Assembly (NCBI GenBank): GCA_963815045.1
Contig: CAWFET010000003.1
Coordinates: forward strand, 372,001 to 436,000
Source of the DNA: DASUPK01 sp963815045
GTDB taxonomy: Bacteria; Actinomycetota; Thermoleophilia; Solirubrobacterales; 70-9
Reading direction: 5' to 3'
DNA length: 64,000 nucleotides
Positions 1 to 8,294 of this stretch are shown here, piece by piece. A program made the translations under genes and the position numbers. Under the pieces are notes generated by a model. It was not told where the DNA came from and did not search any database. It saw nothing but the letters and a program-made list of their open reading frames with translations. Numbering within the stretch: position 1 is the stretch's first letter; each line of letters begins with the position of its first letter.

Positions 1-169
1 AGGCGAACAGCAGCCGCCCGGCGAGCTGGTCGCGGATGCGGTGGACGATCGGGAAGGCGGCGGTGCAGTACGGGCACTGGAAGTCGCCGTACATGACGAG
101 CTCGAGCTCGGCCCGGTCCGGGCCGTCGACGTGGTCCTCCGCGGAGATCGGTGGGGTCAGCTGACTCAA
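1..169 (-). CDS. DsbA-like thioredoxin-fold protein (N-terminal part; runs off left edge)
   Basis: Only the first 56 codons lie in the window. The minus strand reads a hydrophilic start, then a strand ending in GDFQCPYC and an amphipathic helix (AFPIVHRIRDQLAGRLLF). CPYC is the active-site CxxC of the DsbA/thioredoxin fold, whose members exchange disulfides with protein thiols. No signal peptide is visible, so it may act in the cytoplasm or be a domain of a larger protein. TTG at 169 is the only start open to it, because an in-frame TAA (182..184) lies four codons upstream. The divergent neighbour is a Na+/H+ antiporter; actinobacterial NhaA-type antiporters are sometimes linked to DsbA-like domains, so a joint role is possible but is inference. 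Confidence 0.8.
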   Translation of the reverse strand, partial: MSQLTPPISAEDHVDGPDRAELELVMYGDFQCPYCTAAFPIVHRIRDQLAGRLLFA

Positions 170-178
170 GAGTGAGCG

Positions 179-188
179 AGCTTAGACT
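179..188. promoter_or_regulatory. Overlapping divergent -10 boxes (leaderless type)
   Basis: TAGACT (183..188, plus strand) ends six bases before the GTG of the antiporter. On the other strand TAAGCT (184..179) ends nine bases before the TTG of the DsbA-like gene. The two TAnnnT boxes share two bases, so polymerase could not sit on both at once. Neither gene has a Shine-Dalgarno sequence, so both transcripts are probably leaderless. Confidence 0.45.
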
Positions 189-194
189 CGCGGC

Positions 195-1781
195 GTGAAT
201 GACATCGAGATCCTGATTGCGCTGGTCGCCGCGGCGATCGTTCTGGTGCGGATCGCGGACGCGATCAAGATCCCGTACCCGATCGTCCTGGTGCTCGGCG
301 GCCTCGCGATCGGCTTCATCCCGGGTGGCCCGACGCTGGTGCTCCAGCCGGACGTCGTCTTTCTCGTCTTCCTGCCACCGCTGCTGCAATCCGCCGGCTA
401 CTGGGCGTCGCCGAAGGAGCTGCGAGCGGAGCTGATCCCGCTCACCTGGCTGGTGATCGGGCTCACGCTCGCGACGATGGTCGCGGTCGCAGCGGTCGCG
501 CAGGCCGTGATCCCGAGCATCGATTGGGCTGAGGGCTTCGTCCTCGGCGCGATCGTCGCCCCGACCGACCCCGTTTCGGCGATTGCGACCTTCCAGCGGG
601 TGGGCGTCACGGACCGGGTGGCGACGCTCGTCGAGGGCGAGAGCATGATCAACGACGCCACCGCCCTCGTCTCCTACAAGGTCGCGGTGGCGGCCGTGGT
701 CACCGGGACGCTGACGGCCGGCGAGGCGATCGACGATCTCGTCGTCGGGGTCATCGGCGGCGTGGCCATCGGTTTGGTGGTCTCGGGGATCGGCCAGATT
801 GCGCTTCGCCGCCTCGACGACGCACCGCTGGCGATCCTCCTCACCGTCTTCACCGCCTACGCCTCGTTCGCGCTGGCTGACGGCGTCGGCGCCTCCGGCG
901 TGCTGGCAGCGGTCAGCAGTGGCCTCTTCTCGGGCTGGCGCTCGCACATCATCTTCGATGCCGACCTCCGACTGAACGCCCAGTCGTTCTGGCGGGTGCT
1001 GGTTTTCGCCCTCAACGCGATCCTCTTCGTGCTTGTCGGGGAGCAGTTCCCGGAGATCCTGCGGAAGGTGGGGGAGACTTTTTCGCCTGGCGAGATCGTC
1101 GGGTACGGGCTGATGATCTCGGCGGTGGTGATCGTGATCCGCGTCGCCTGGCAGTTCCTTCCGGTCTCGCTGGGACGGCTGCTGCCCAGGATCGGGGACA
1201 CGGGTGGGGGAGAGGACTGGCGCGAGCGCTTGCTGATCGGCTGGACCGGCATGCGCGGTGCCGTCTCCCTGGCCGCTGCACTCGCCCTGCCGCTCACGCT
1301 CGACTCCGGCGCCGCCTTCGACTCGCGCGACCTGATCGTTTACCTGACCGTCGCCGTCATCTTCGTGACGCTCGTCGGCCAGGGGCTGACGCTGCCGTCC
1401 CTGGTCCGCCGGCTCGGGCTGAGCACATCGGAGGCCTGGGCGCCGGATGAGGCGGTGGCTCGCCTCGCTGCGGCGCAGGCCGCGCTCGACCGCCTGGACG
1501 AGCTCGAGTCCGAGGGGTCTCCGGTCTCCGAGAGCGCCGTCGTGCGCCTGCGCGAGCTCTACCAGGCCCGCTTCGCGCGCTGCGTCGCCGCACTGCAGGG
1601 CGACGACTCGGGGGTGCCGATCGAAAATCCGCTGAGCGGCTATCGCAGGGTGCGCGAGGACCTGATCCGAGCCGAGCGCAGCAGCCTGCTCGAAATGCGG
1701 AACGACGGCCGGATCAAGCAGGACCTCTTCCGCCGCATCCAGCGCGACCTGGACCTGGACGAGGCGCGCCTCGGGTCATGA
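195..1781 (+). CDS. Na+/H+ antiporter, CPA1 (NhaP/NHE-like) family
   Basis: A 528-residue inner-membrane cation/proton antiporter that would export Na+ (or K+) in exchange for H+ to hold cytoplasmic pH and salt balance. About twelve hydrophobic segments fill residues 1-410. APTDPVSA (residues 122-129) and EGESMINDATALV (148-160, with the ion-site Asn153-Asp154 pair) are CPA1 hallmarks, and a Gly/Arg-containing GMRGAVSLAAALALP segment follows near residue 352. The last 110 residues are a charged helical cytoplasmic tail, probably regulatory. The GTG start at 195 is set by the TAGACT box six bases upstream. The sequence alone does not fix the ion preference. Confidence 0.93.
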   Translation: MNDIEILIALVAAAIVLVRIADAIKIPYPIVLVLGGLAIGFIPGGPTLVLQPDVVFLVFLPPLLQSAGYWASPKELRAELIPLTWLVIGLTLATMVAVAAVAQAVIPSIDWAEGFVLGAIVAPTDPVSAIATFQRVGVTDRVATLVEGESMINDATALVSYKVAVAAVVTGTLTAGEAIDDLVVGVIGGVAIGLVVSGIGQIALRRLDDAPLAILLTVFTAYASFALADGVGASGVLAAVSSGLFSGWRSHIIFDADLRLNAQSFWRVLVFALNAILFVLVGEQFPEILRKVGETFSPGEIVGYGLMISAVVIVIRVAWQFLPVSLGRLLPRIGDTGGGEDWRERLLIGWTGMRGAVSLAAALALPLTLDSGAAFDSRDLIVYLTVAVIFVTLVGQGLTLPSLVRRLGLSTSEAWAPDEAVARLAAAQAALDRLDELESEGSPVSESAVVRLRELYQARFARCVAALQGDDSGVPIENPLSGYRRVREDLIRAERSSLLEMRNDGRIKQDLFRRIQRDLDLDEARLGS

Positions 1782-1819
1782 GAGGGTGCCCCGCAGGCGA
1801 AGCCGAGGAGCAACCCGAT

Positions 1820-2758
1820 TCACGTCGGCGCGGGCTCGGCGTCGAAATGAGTGATCCGGCGGAACTCGCGCAGGCGCTCGTCGATCTCATCGCGGGTGAG
1901 TGACTGGATCCGCTCCGTGCCGAACCCCTCCACGTTGAAGGACGCCAGCACCGAGCCGTAGGCCATCCCCTGCCGCAGGACCGCGTGGTCGAGCAGGGAG
2001 TCGCCGGCGGCTCGGCGGCTGTCGAGGTAGCCGAGGAAGCCGCCGGCGAAGGTGTCGCCGGCCCCGGTCGGGTCGCGCACGTCCTCGAGCATGAAGCCCG
2101 GGATGGCGAAGAACTCCTCGCCGCTGAACAGCGCCGCGCCGTACTCACCGCGCTTCGCGACGACCACCTTCGGGCCCATCTCCATGGCCGCCCGCGCGGC
2201 CCGGGCCAGGTTGGGCTCGCCGGTGAGCTCACGAATCTCGGCGTCGTTGAGGAGCAGGCAGTCGACCTGCCCGATCGCCGCGACGAGCGCATCCCGCGCC
2301 GAATCGAGCCAGAAGTTCATCGAGTCGAGCCCCGCGAACTCGGCCCCCTCACAGGAGCGCCGGACCTGCTGCTGCAGCTCCGGCTGGATGTTCCCCAGGA
2401 ACAGCATCTCGGCGCTCGTCGAGCCGCCGGAGAGCTTCGGGTCGAAGTCGGCGAAGACGTTGAGCTGCGTGTCGTCAGTGTGCGCGACGTTCATGTCGTA
2501 CTCGTAGTGCCCCTGCCAGAAGAAGGTCTCGCCTCCCTCCACGCGCTCGATGTCGTCCGTGACGACGCCGCGTGTTTCGAGCACACCAAGTTCCTCATCG
2601 CCGAAGTCGTCGCCGACCGGCCCGACGACCCGAGCCTCGGTGAAGAAGCTCGCGGCCAGCGAGAAATGGACGGCTGAGCCGCCCAGCATCCGTTCGCGCT
2701 CGCCGAACGGCGTGCGCACGGAATCAAAGGCAATCGACCCCACGACGGTTAGCGACAT
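1820..2758 (-). CDS. PfkB-family sugar/nucleoside kinase
   Basis: A 312-residue cytoplasmic ribokinase-like enzyme that transfers phosphate from ATP to a sugar or nucleoside hydroxyl. It shows both family signatures: the N-terminal GGSAVHFSLAAS (residues 26-37) and the C-terminal DPTGAGDTFAGGF (229-241), in which Asp235 is the catalytic base. A helical NDAEIRELTG segment near residue 171 is typical of ribokinase, adenosine kinase and fructokinase relatives. The substrate cannot be told from sequence. Its ATG lies only 11 bases from the divergent GTG of the oxidoreductase. It ends 38 bases from the convergent antiporter stop. A TAGCCT sequence 15 bases upstream is a possible -10 box inside the opposing gene. 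Confidence 0.9.
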   Translation of the reverse strand: MSLTVVGSIAFDSVRTPFGERERMLGGSAVHFSLAASFFTEARVVGPVGDDFGDEELGVLETRGVVTDDIERVEGGETFFWQGHYEYDMNVAHTDDTQLNVFADFDPKLSGGSTSAEMLFLGNIQPELQQQVRRSCEGAEFAGLDSMNFWLDSARDALVAAIGQVDCLLLNDAEIRELTGEPNLARAARAAMEMGPKVVVAKRGEYGAALFSGEEFFAIPGFMLEDVRDPTGAGDTFAGGFLGYLDSRRAAGDSLLDHAVLRQGMAYGSVLASFNVEGFGTERIQSLTRDEIDERLREFRRITHFDAEPAPT

Positions 2759-2763
2759 AAGCT
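2758..2763 (+). promoter_or_regulatory. Candidate -10 box TAAGCT for the quinone oxidoreductase
   Basis: TAAGCT ends six bases before the GTG at 2770, and no ribosome-binding site lies between them, so the transcript is probably leaderless. Its first base overlaps the start codon of the divergent PfkB gene. Confidence 0.45.
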
Positions 2764-2769
2764 TGAGGG

Positions 2770-3717
2770 GTGAAGGCTATTCAGATCGAGGAGTTCGGCG
2801 GGCCAGAGAACCTACAGCTGGTCGATCTGCCCGACCCCGAGCCCGCCGATGGCATGGTCGTCGTCGACGTCGCCCGGTCGGGAATCAACTGGGCGGACAC
2901 CCACGCCATCCGCAACGACTACCTGGCTGAGCAGGAACTGCCCCTCGTCCCAGGAGCCGAGATCGCGGGCGTCACGGCTGACGGCCGTCGCGTCGCCGCC
3001 CTGATCAACAACGGCGGCTACGCCCAGAAGGCCCTGGTCCCGGAGGCATTCCTCGTGCCGCTCCCCGATGAGGTCTCAGACGACCAGGGCGCGGGATTGC
3101 TCCTCCAGGGCCTGACCGCGCATGCCCTGCTCCACTACTGCGCCCACGTCGAGAAGGGCGAGACCGTCGTGGTCGAGGCCGCCGGCGGCGGAACGGGCAG
3201 CCTCGCCGTCCAGCTCGCCAAGCGCGCGGGCGCCAAGGTGATCGCGCTCGCCTCAAGCGAGGAGAAGCGCGAGCTCGCCACGCGGCTCGGCGCGGATGGC
3301 ACGGCCGACTCTCGAGCCGATGACCTCGAGCAGGCGATCCTCGACGCCAACGGGGGCGAGAAGGTGGACGTCGTGCTGCACATGAGCGGGACCGGCTTCG
3401 AGCCCGAGCTCGCCGCTCTCAACATGCTTGGCCGCATGGTCGTCTTCGGCAACGCTGCCCGGGAGTTTCATGACGTGAAGACGAGCTACCTGCTGCAGAG
3501 CTCGAAGTCCGTGCTGGGTTTCTGGCTGATCGCACTGATCGCCCGGAAGCGGCAGCTGATCGCCGAGATGATCGGCGGTCTCTTCGGCGCCGTCGCGAAG
3601 GGTGAGCTCGAGGTGGTCATCGGCGAGACGTATCCCCTGAGCGAGGCCGCCCGGGCCCATGAGGCGATGCAGGACCGGGGCACGACCGGCAAGCTCCTGC
3701 TCGACCCCTCGAAGTAG
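2770..3717 (+). CDS. NAD(P)H:quinone oxidoreductase, zinc-free MDR superfamily
   Basis: A 315-residue medium-chain dehydrogenase/reductase. The N-terminal GroES-like half (residues 1-120) lacks the catalytic zinc ligands and the four-cysteine structural zinc lobe of alcohol dehydrogenases. The Rossmann half has a glycine-rich VVEAAGGGTGSLAVQLAKRAGA stretch near residue 135. The C-terminus TTGKLLLDPSK is the usual end of quinone oxidoreductases. Members reduce quinones or enoyl ketones with NADPH. The stop codon is immediately followed by the ATG of the DEAD-box gene, so the two are cotranscribed and probably translationally coupled. The substrate is unknown. Confidence 0.88.
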   Translation: MKAIQIEEFGGPENLQLVDLPDPEPADGMVVVDVARSGINWADTHAIRNDYLAEQELPLVPGAEIAGVTADGRRVAALINNGGYAQKALVPEAFLVPLPDEVSDDQGAGLLLQGLTAHALLHYCAHVEKGETVVVEAAGGGTGSLAVQLAKRAGAKVIALASSEEKRELATRLGADGTADSRADDLEQAILDANGGEKVDVVLHMSGTGFEPELAALNMLGRMVVFGNAAREFHDVKTSYLLQSSKSVLGFWLIALIARKRQLIAEMIGGLFGAVAKGELEVVIGETYPLSEAARAHEAMQDRGTTGKLLLDPSK

Positions 3718-5148
3718 ATGGCCGACACGGAAACGGCAATCTCCTTCAAGGAGCTCGGCCTGTCCGAGGGCCTGCAGCAGACCCTCGACGAGCTCGGCTA
3801 CGCGGAGCCGACCCCGATCCAGGCCCAGGCGATTCCCGAGCTGCTCAACGGCCACGACGTGATCGGCCAGGCCCAGACCGGCAGCGGCAAGACGGCCGCC
3901 TTCGGCCTGCCGATGCTCGAGTACATCGATCCTGAGAACGAGGAGACCCAGGCGATCGTCCTCACCCCGACGCGCGAGCTCTGCATCCAGGTGACGCAGG
4001 CGTTGCGCGCCTATGCCGAGCATCTCGAGGGCGTGAACGTGGTCGCCATCTTCGGCGGCGCTCCGATCCGCGAGCAGCAGTCGCGGCTGCGTCACGGCGC
4101 GCAGGTGGTCGTCGCGACCGTCGGCCGCATGATGGATCTGATCTCACGCAAGTCCCTGGTCCTCACGGCGGCCCGCTACGTCGTCCTCGACGAGGCCGAC
4201 GAGATGCTCGACCTGGGCTTCATCGAGGACGTCGAGAAGATCCTGCGGATGTGCCCGAACGGGCGCCAGACGCTGCTCTTCTCGGCGACCATGCCGGCGC
4301 CGGTCGCCAGGCTCGCCGAGACCTACATGTACGACCCGGTGACGATTCGCGTCACCCCGAAGAAGCTCACGGTCGACTCGGTCGAGCAGGCCTACGTGAT
4401 GGTCGAGCCCAAGCAGAAGCTCCAGCGCCTCGCCGAGGTGCTGAAGGCCGAGGAGCCCGAGCAGGCGATCATCTTCGTCCGCACCAAGATCGGCGCCGCC
4501 AGGCTGGGGCGGGACCTGGGCGACAAGGGGCTGCGCGTCAAGGCCCTCCACGGCGACCTCAGCCAGGGCCAGCGGGACGGCGTGATGATCTCGTTCAAGG
4601 AGCACAAGACGCCGCTCCTGGTGGCGACCGACATCGCGGCCCGCGGCCTCGACATCGAGCATGTCACCCACGTCATCAACTACGACCTGCCGAACAATCC
4701 CGAGATCTACGTCCACCGGATCGGGCGGACCGGCCGAGTCGGGCGCACCGGCCGAGCGATCACCTTCGCCACCGCGAAGCAGGAGGGGGACCTGAAGGAG
4801 ATCGAGCGCACGGTGAAGGCTCCGATCGGCGAGTGGGAACCGCCCGAGGAGCGGCTGGAGCACGCCCCGACTCCGCGACGCCGTGAGGGCCCGCCTCCCG
4901 TGCCGAAGAATGGGACGGTCAAGCTCTTCGTCAATCGCGGAAAGCAGGGCGGGCTCACCGAGGAGGACCTGAGCTGGGCCCTGACCGAGGGCGCCGTCCT
5001 TCCGAAGGAGGCGATCCACTCGATCCGCGTCCTCGACCGCTTCTCGTTCGTCGAGGTCGCCGCCGATCAGGCGGAGAGGGCGGTCGAGTACCTGGACGGG
5101 ACGAAGCTGAAGGGCAAGCAGATCCGGATGGAGATCGCCCGGAGCTAG
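3718..5148 (+). CDS. DEAD-box ATP-dependent RNA helicase with DbpA-type RNA-binding C-terminus
   Basis: A 476-residue RNA helicase that unwinds structured RNA during ribosome assembly or mRNA decay. The motifs run in order: Q motif (SFKELGLSEG to PTPIQAQ, residues 9-36), Walker A AQTGSGKT (52-59), PTRELC (84-89), GG (113-114), DEAD (158-161) and SAT (189-191). Then come the RecA2 motifs IIFVRTK, VATDIAARGLD and HRIGRTGRVGRTGR. After a basic linker, residues ~398-476 (VKLFVNRGKQGGLTEEDLSW onward) match the DbpA/CsdA RNA-binding fold. The ATG follows the preceding stop with no gap. It resembles DeaD/CsdA more than RhlE because of this C-terminal domain. Confidence 0.93.
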   Translation: MADTETAISFKELGLSEGLQQTLDELGYAEPTPIQAQAIPELLNGHDVIGQAQTGSGKTAAFGLPMLEYIDPENEETQAIVLTPTRELCIQVTQALRAYAEHLEGVNVVAIFGGAPIREQQSRLRHGAQVVVATVGRMMDLISRKSLVLTAARYVVLDEADEMLDLGFIEDVEKILRMCPNGRQTLLFSATMPAPVARLAETYMYDPVTIRVTPKKLTVDSVEQAYVMVEPKQKLQRLAEVLKAEEPEQAIIFVRTKIGAARLGRDLGDKGLRVKALHGDLSQGQRDGVMISFKEHKTPLLVATDIAARGLDIEHVTHVINYDLPNNPEIYVHRIGRTGRVGRTGRAITFATAKQEGDLKEIERTVKAPIGEWEPPEERLEHAPTPRRREGPPPVPKNGTVKLFVNRGKQGGLTEEDLSWALTEGAVLPKEAIHSIRVLDRFSFVEVAADQAERAVEYLDGTKLKGKQIRMEIARS

Positions 5149-5159
5149 AAGGCGGGCCA

Positions 5160-5184
5160 ATCGGATCGTCAGCGCGAATCCGAT
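5160..5184 (+). terminator. Weak inverted repeat after the helicase
   Basis: ATCGGAT (5160..5166) and ATCCGAT (5178..5184) can pair as a 7-bp stem with an 11-base loop, followed by CTTTAT. It lies just after the helicase stop codon and before the next gene, which suits a weak terminator, but the stem is short and rich in A-T pairs. Confidence 0.25.
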
Positions 5185-5256
5185 CTTTATGAAATCTCAA
5201 CGCTCTCCGGCGGAATCTCTACGAGAGCTTGACGCGCCCCGGCGGAGGATGTTCGT

Positions 5257-5787
5257 ATGGCGAGTCTTGCTCTCCTGCGAACACCGAGGCCTGCGCCGGA
5301 GAGCGCGATCTCGTCGATGCGCGGCCCTCGGGGATTCCTCCTGCGGGCGCGCACGCGTCTTGGGCGCTCTTGGCTCGACCGCGAGATCGCCCGCGGCGCG
5401 GAGCGTCTCGACGGCCCTGCGCTGACACTCCGGGAAGCGCAGCTCGTTTCCTCGCGCGAGCGCACGCGACTCGCACGGCGCCTCGAGCAAGTGCTCGTCG
5501 ATACTTCGCCGCTCGGGAGGCCGAGCGGCGTCGTGCGGGTTGATGCCGGCGCGGTTGAACTCGCGAGGCCGGTGCTGACAGAGCTGATCCTGTCCCTGCG
5601 TTCGTGCGAGGCGGTCGCGGCACGCGGGGTGGTGCTCGGGTGGCGCCTTCTGACCGATGCGAGAAGCCCCATCTACGCGCCGCCATCCAGACAGTTGGCG
5701 GATCCAGATCTCCTCTGGCACGAGTCGCTCGCCATCCTGTTTGCGCTCCGGCCGCTCGGAGCAGAGGAGGAGGCTCGCGGTGAATAG
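5257..5787 (+). CDS. Conserved hypothetical protein, coupled to kup
   Basis: 176 residues, with no transmembrane segment or signal peptide. The second half is the informative part: RTRLARRLEQVLVD, a proline/alanine linker, then LARPVLTELILSLRSCEAVAARGVVLGWRLLTDARSPIYAP. I recognise this arrangement (a helical LARxLE segment followed by VAARGVxLxxRLLTDxxSPLY) as common in small proteins of Thermoleophilia, of unknown function. A Shine-Dalgarno GGAGG (5244..5248) lies eight bases before the ATG. The stop codon overlaps the kup start by eight bases, so the two are probably translated in sequence. The codon third positions fit neighbouring genes, which argues against chance. Confidence 0.65.
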   Translation: MASLALLRTPRPAPESAISSMRGPRGFLLRARTRLGRSWLDREIARGAERLDGPALTLREAQLVSSRERTRLARRLEQVLVDTSPLGRPSGVVRVDAGAVELARPVLTELILSLRSCEAVAARGVVLGWRLLTDARSPIYAPPSRQLADPDLLWHESLAILFALRPLGAEEEARGE

Positions 5788-7909
5788 CAACGGGCCGAAC
5801 CGCGAACGGCCCCTCCACGAGGGAGCCCACAACGTTCGCGTCACGGCACCGCCGGAGCCTCAGGGGCCCGCGGTGCGCACGGGCAAGAAGCCCGGTGCGA
5901 GGCGAACGTTCAATGAGGCTTCACACAAGCTCGGCTACTGGCGGCCGGAGACTCCAGCTGACACGGAAGCCGAGTCCGAGGCGGTGCGCAAACGCTTCGA
6001 CGCGCTCAAGGACAGCCAGCGCGACGTCATCGCGGATGCAAGCAAGGCCGCCCTGGCTCTCGGGGCGCTCGGCGTCGTCTATGGCGACATCGGCACGAGC
6101 CCCCTCTACACCGAGCAAGTGATCTTCACGCAGAACGATGCGGTCGCTGGTGCGAGCGCGGCGGATGTGTACGGCGTCGTTTCGCTGATCTTCTGGGCGC
6201 TGATCATCGTCGTCGGCGTGAAGTACGCGGGCTTCATCATGCGCGCGCACAACCGCGGTGACGGAGGAATCATGGCGCTGGCGTCCCTGATCCAGCGACA
6301 CAAGGTGCCCCATGGACTGGCCTTGGTGACGATCGGGTTGTTCGGTGCGGCACTCTTCTTCGGCGACGCGATCATCACACCGGCGATCTCTGTTCTCGGC
6401 TCGGTCCAGGGGCTGAAGGTCGTCGAGCCGGATCTGGCGCACCTGGTGGTGCCGATCTCGGTCGTCATCCTCATTGGGCTGTTCATCCTCCAGCGACGCG
6501 GATCGGGCACGATCGGATCGGTGTTCGGGCCGGTGATCCTCGTCTGGTTCGTCGCGATCGCGCTCCTGGGCCTCCACCAGCTGGTGAAGGATCCGGCCGT
6601 GCTTCAAGGGCTCTCGCCGACCTGGGGAGCCCGGTTCCTTGCCGACCACGGCGCGGCAAGCTTCTTCGTGCTCGGCGGTGTCGTCCTGGCAGTCACGGGC
6701 GCGGAGACTCTCTACGCGGACCGGGGACACTTCGGCGCCGCGCCGATCAGGCTCGGATGGTTTGCGGTCGCATTCCCCGCTTTGGTGTTGAACTACCTCG
6801 GCCAGGCCGCGATGATCCGTCACGATCCGGGCACAGCGGTCAACCCGTTCTTCCTGATGGCTCCCGGTTGGGCGCGCATCCCGATGCTCCTGCTGGCGAC
6901 GGTCGCGACGATCATCGCCTCCCAAGCCGCGATCTCCGGTTCCTTCTCGGTCGCGCGACAGGCAGTGCAGCTCGGGTTCCTGCCGCGACTCAAGATCCTT
7001 CACCCGTCGAAGCTGGAGGGCCAGATCTATGTCCCCATCGTCAACTGGGCCCTGTGCATCGGCGTCGTCACCCTGGCGCTGGTCTTCCAGTCCGCCGACA
7101 AGCTGGGCGATATCTACGGCGTCGCGGTCACGGCGACCTTCGTCCTGAACACGCTGCTCTTCCTCGCTGTTGCCCGCTTCCTCTGGGGCACGCCGAGGCG
7201 CAGGCTCATCCCGATCGCCGCCTTGTTCCTGACCGTCGAAGTGGCTTTCTTCGCCTCCAACATCATCAAGATCGAGCACGGAGCGTGGCTTTCGCTGGCG
7301 CTCGCAATGGTGATCTCGTTGGTGATGATCAACTGGCGGCGGGGGCAGACCATCGTCACCCGCGGCAGGGCTGAGAAGGAGGGGCCGCTGGTGCCGTTCC
7401 TCGATGGCCTCGAAACCCAGGAGGAGCCGCCGACGAAGGTTCAGGGTGTCGCCGTCTACGTGCACCCGACCAAGGCGACCACCCCGCTGGCGCTCCGGAT
7501 CGAGGTCGAGAAGACCCAAACGTTCCCGAAGCGGGTCGTGATCGTCTCCGTGGACCTGGTCAGCATTCCGAACGTCGACGAATTCGACCGCTTCACGGTC
7601 GAGCGGATCGGCGGGGAGTTCTCCGTCTTCCATGTGACGGTCAGGGCGGGGTATCACGACTCGCTCGACGTCCCCGCCGCGCTGCGACTCTGTCGCAAGC
7701 AGGGGCTGTTGGAACGCAACCTCGACCTGGAGCAGGCCTCCTACATCGTTTCGCGAATTTCGATCGCACCGACCGAAGACGTCCAGCCGATCACCCGCTG
7801 GCGAAAGAAGCTGTTCGTAGCCATGGCCCGGAACGCCGCGAGCCCGATCGACGCCTTCCATCTTCCGAGCGACAGGACGGTGTTCGTCGGCTCACAGATT
7901 CCCGTGTGA
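5780..7909 (+). CDS. kup: Kup-type potassium uptake transporter
   Basis: A 709-residue inner-membrane K+ transporter driven by proton symport. After a charged 90-residue N-terminus come GALGVVYGDIGTSPLYTEQ (the Kup signature) and about twelve transmembrane helices, then a soluble C-terminal domain of about 170 residues (YVHPTKATTPLALRIEVEKT onward) as in E. coli Kup. The longer reading from 5657 adds 41 unlikely Arg/Ser-rich residues. GTG at 5780 is preferred because GGAGGAGG sits six bases upstream. The N-terminal extension before the first helix is longer than usual for the family. A Na+/H+ antiporter nearby also handles monovalent cations. Confidence 0.93.
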   Translation: MNSNGPNRERPLHEGAHNVRVTAPPEPQGPAVRTGKKPGARRTFNEASHKLGYWRPETPADTEAESEAVRKRFDALKDSQRDVIADASKAALALGALGVVYGDIGTSPLYTEQVIFTQNDAVAGASAADVYGVVSLIFWALIIVVGVKYAGFIMRAHNRGDGGIMALASLIQRHKVPHGLALVTIGLFGAALFFGDAIITPAISVLGSVQGLKVVEPDLAHLVVPISVVILIGLFILQRRGSGTIGSVFGPVILVWFVAIALLGLHQLVKDPAVLQGLSPTWGARFLADHGAASFFVLGGVVLAVTGAETLYADRGHFGAAPIRLGWFAVAFPALVLNYLGQAAMIRHDPGTAVNPFFLMAPGWARIPMLLLATVATIIASQAAISGSFSVARQAVQLGFLPRLKILHPSKLEGQIYVPIVNWALCIGVVTLALVFQSADKLGDIYGVAVTATFVLNTLLFLAVARFLWGTPRRRLIPIAALFLTVEVAFFASNIIKIEHGAWLSLALAMVISLVMINWRRGQTIVTRGRAEKEGPLVPFLDGLETQEEPPTKVQGVAVYVHPTKATTPLALRIEVEKTQTFPKRVVIVSVDLVSIPNVDEFDRFTVERIGGEFSVFHVTVRAGYHDSLDVPAALRLCRKQGLLERNLDLEQASYIVSRISIAPTEDVQPITRWRKKLFVAMARNAASPIDAFHLPSDRTVFVGSQIPV

Positions 7910-7922
7910 AGGGAGATCGCAG

Positions 7923-8294
7923 CTAGCCGCCCTCGGCGAGCTCCTCGATCTTCCCGATCAGGTCCTCCCACTCGAAGGGCTTCGGAACGATGTCCGTGGC
8001 GCCAAGCTTCCGCATCCGCTCCGGCTCCTGCGCGTCGAGGTGGGCGGAGATCATCACGATGGGCACGTCCGAGCCAGTCCCGCGGATCTCCTCGAGCACC
8101 TCGGTTCCGGACTTGTTGGGCATCATCGCGTCGAGCAGGATCACGTCCGGCCCCTTCGAGCCGAGCTCCTCGAGGCGATCAAGCGCCTCGACGCCGTCCG
8201 TGGCCGTGACGACCTCGTAGCCCTCCATCTCCAGCCGGCGCTGGAGCATGAGCAGCACGGTCTCCGAGTCGTCGGCGACCAGGAGGCGCGTCAA
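7923..8294 (-). CDS. Single-domain response regulator (CheY-like receiver)
   Basis: A 123-residue receiver domain with no output domain. The acidic pocket is Asp8-Asp9, the phosphoacceptor is Asp55 (VILLDAMMP), Ser83 takes the switch position (MISAHL) and Lys105 the conserved lysine (IVPKPFEW). Its start overlaps the end of the histidine kinase gene by four bases (ATGA), so the two form a translationally coupled two-component pair. With no DNA-binding domain it must act by protein contact or in a phosphorelay; the target is not visible here. Confidence 0.92.
   Translation of the reverse strand: MTRLLVADDSETVLLMLQRRLEMEGYEVVTATDGVEALDRLEELGSKGPDVILLDAMMPNKSGTEVLEEIRGTGSDVPIVMISAHLDAQEPERMRKLGATDIVPKPFEWEDLIGKIEELAEGG

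Noticed and set aside
5197..5844. Two overlapping minus-strand frames (215 and 203 codons)
   Set aside because: They oppose the small conserved gene with its own ribosome site; they are Arg/Ala/Pro-rich and without a plausible start context.
5921..7861. 646-codon open frame on the minus strand
   Set aside because: It lies opposite kup, is Arg/Asp/Gln-rich and shows no domain; a GC artefact.
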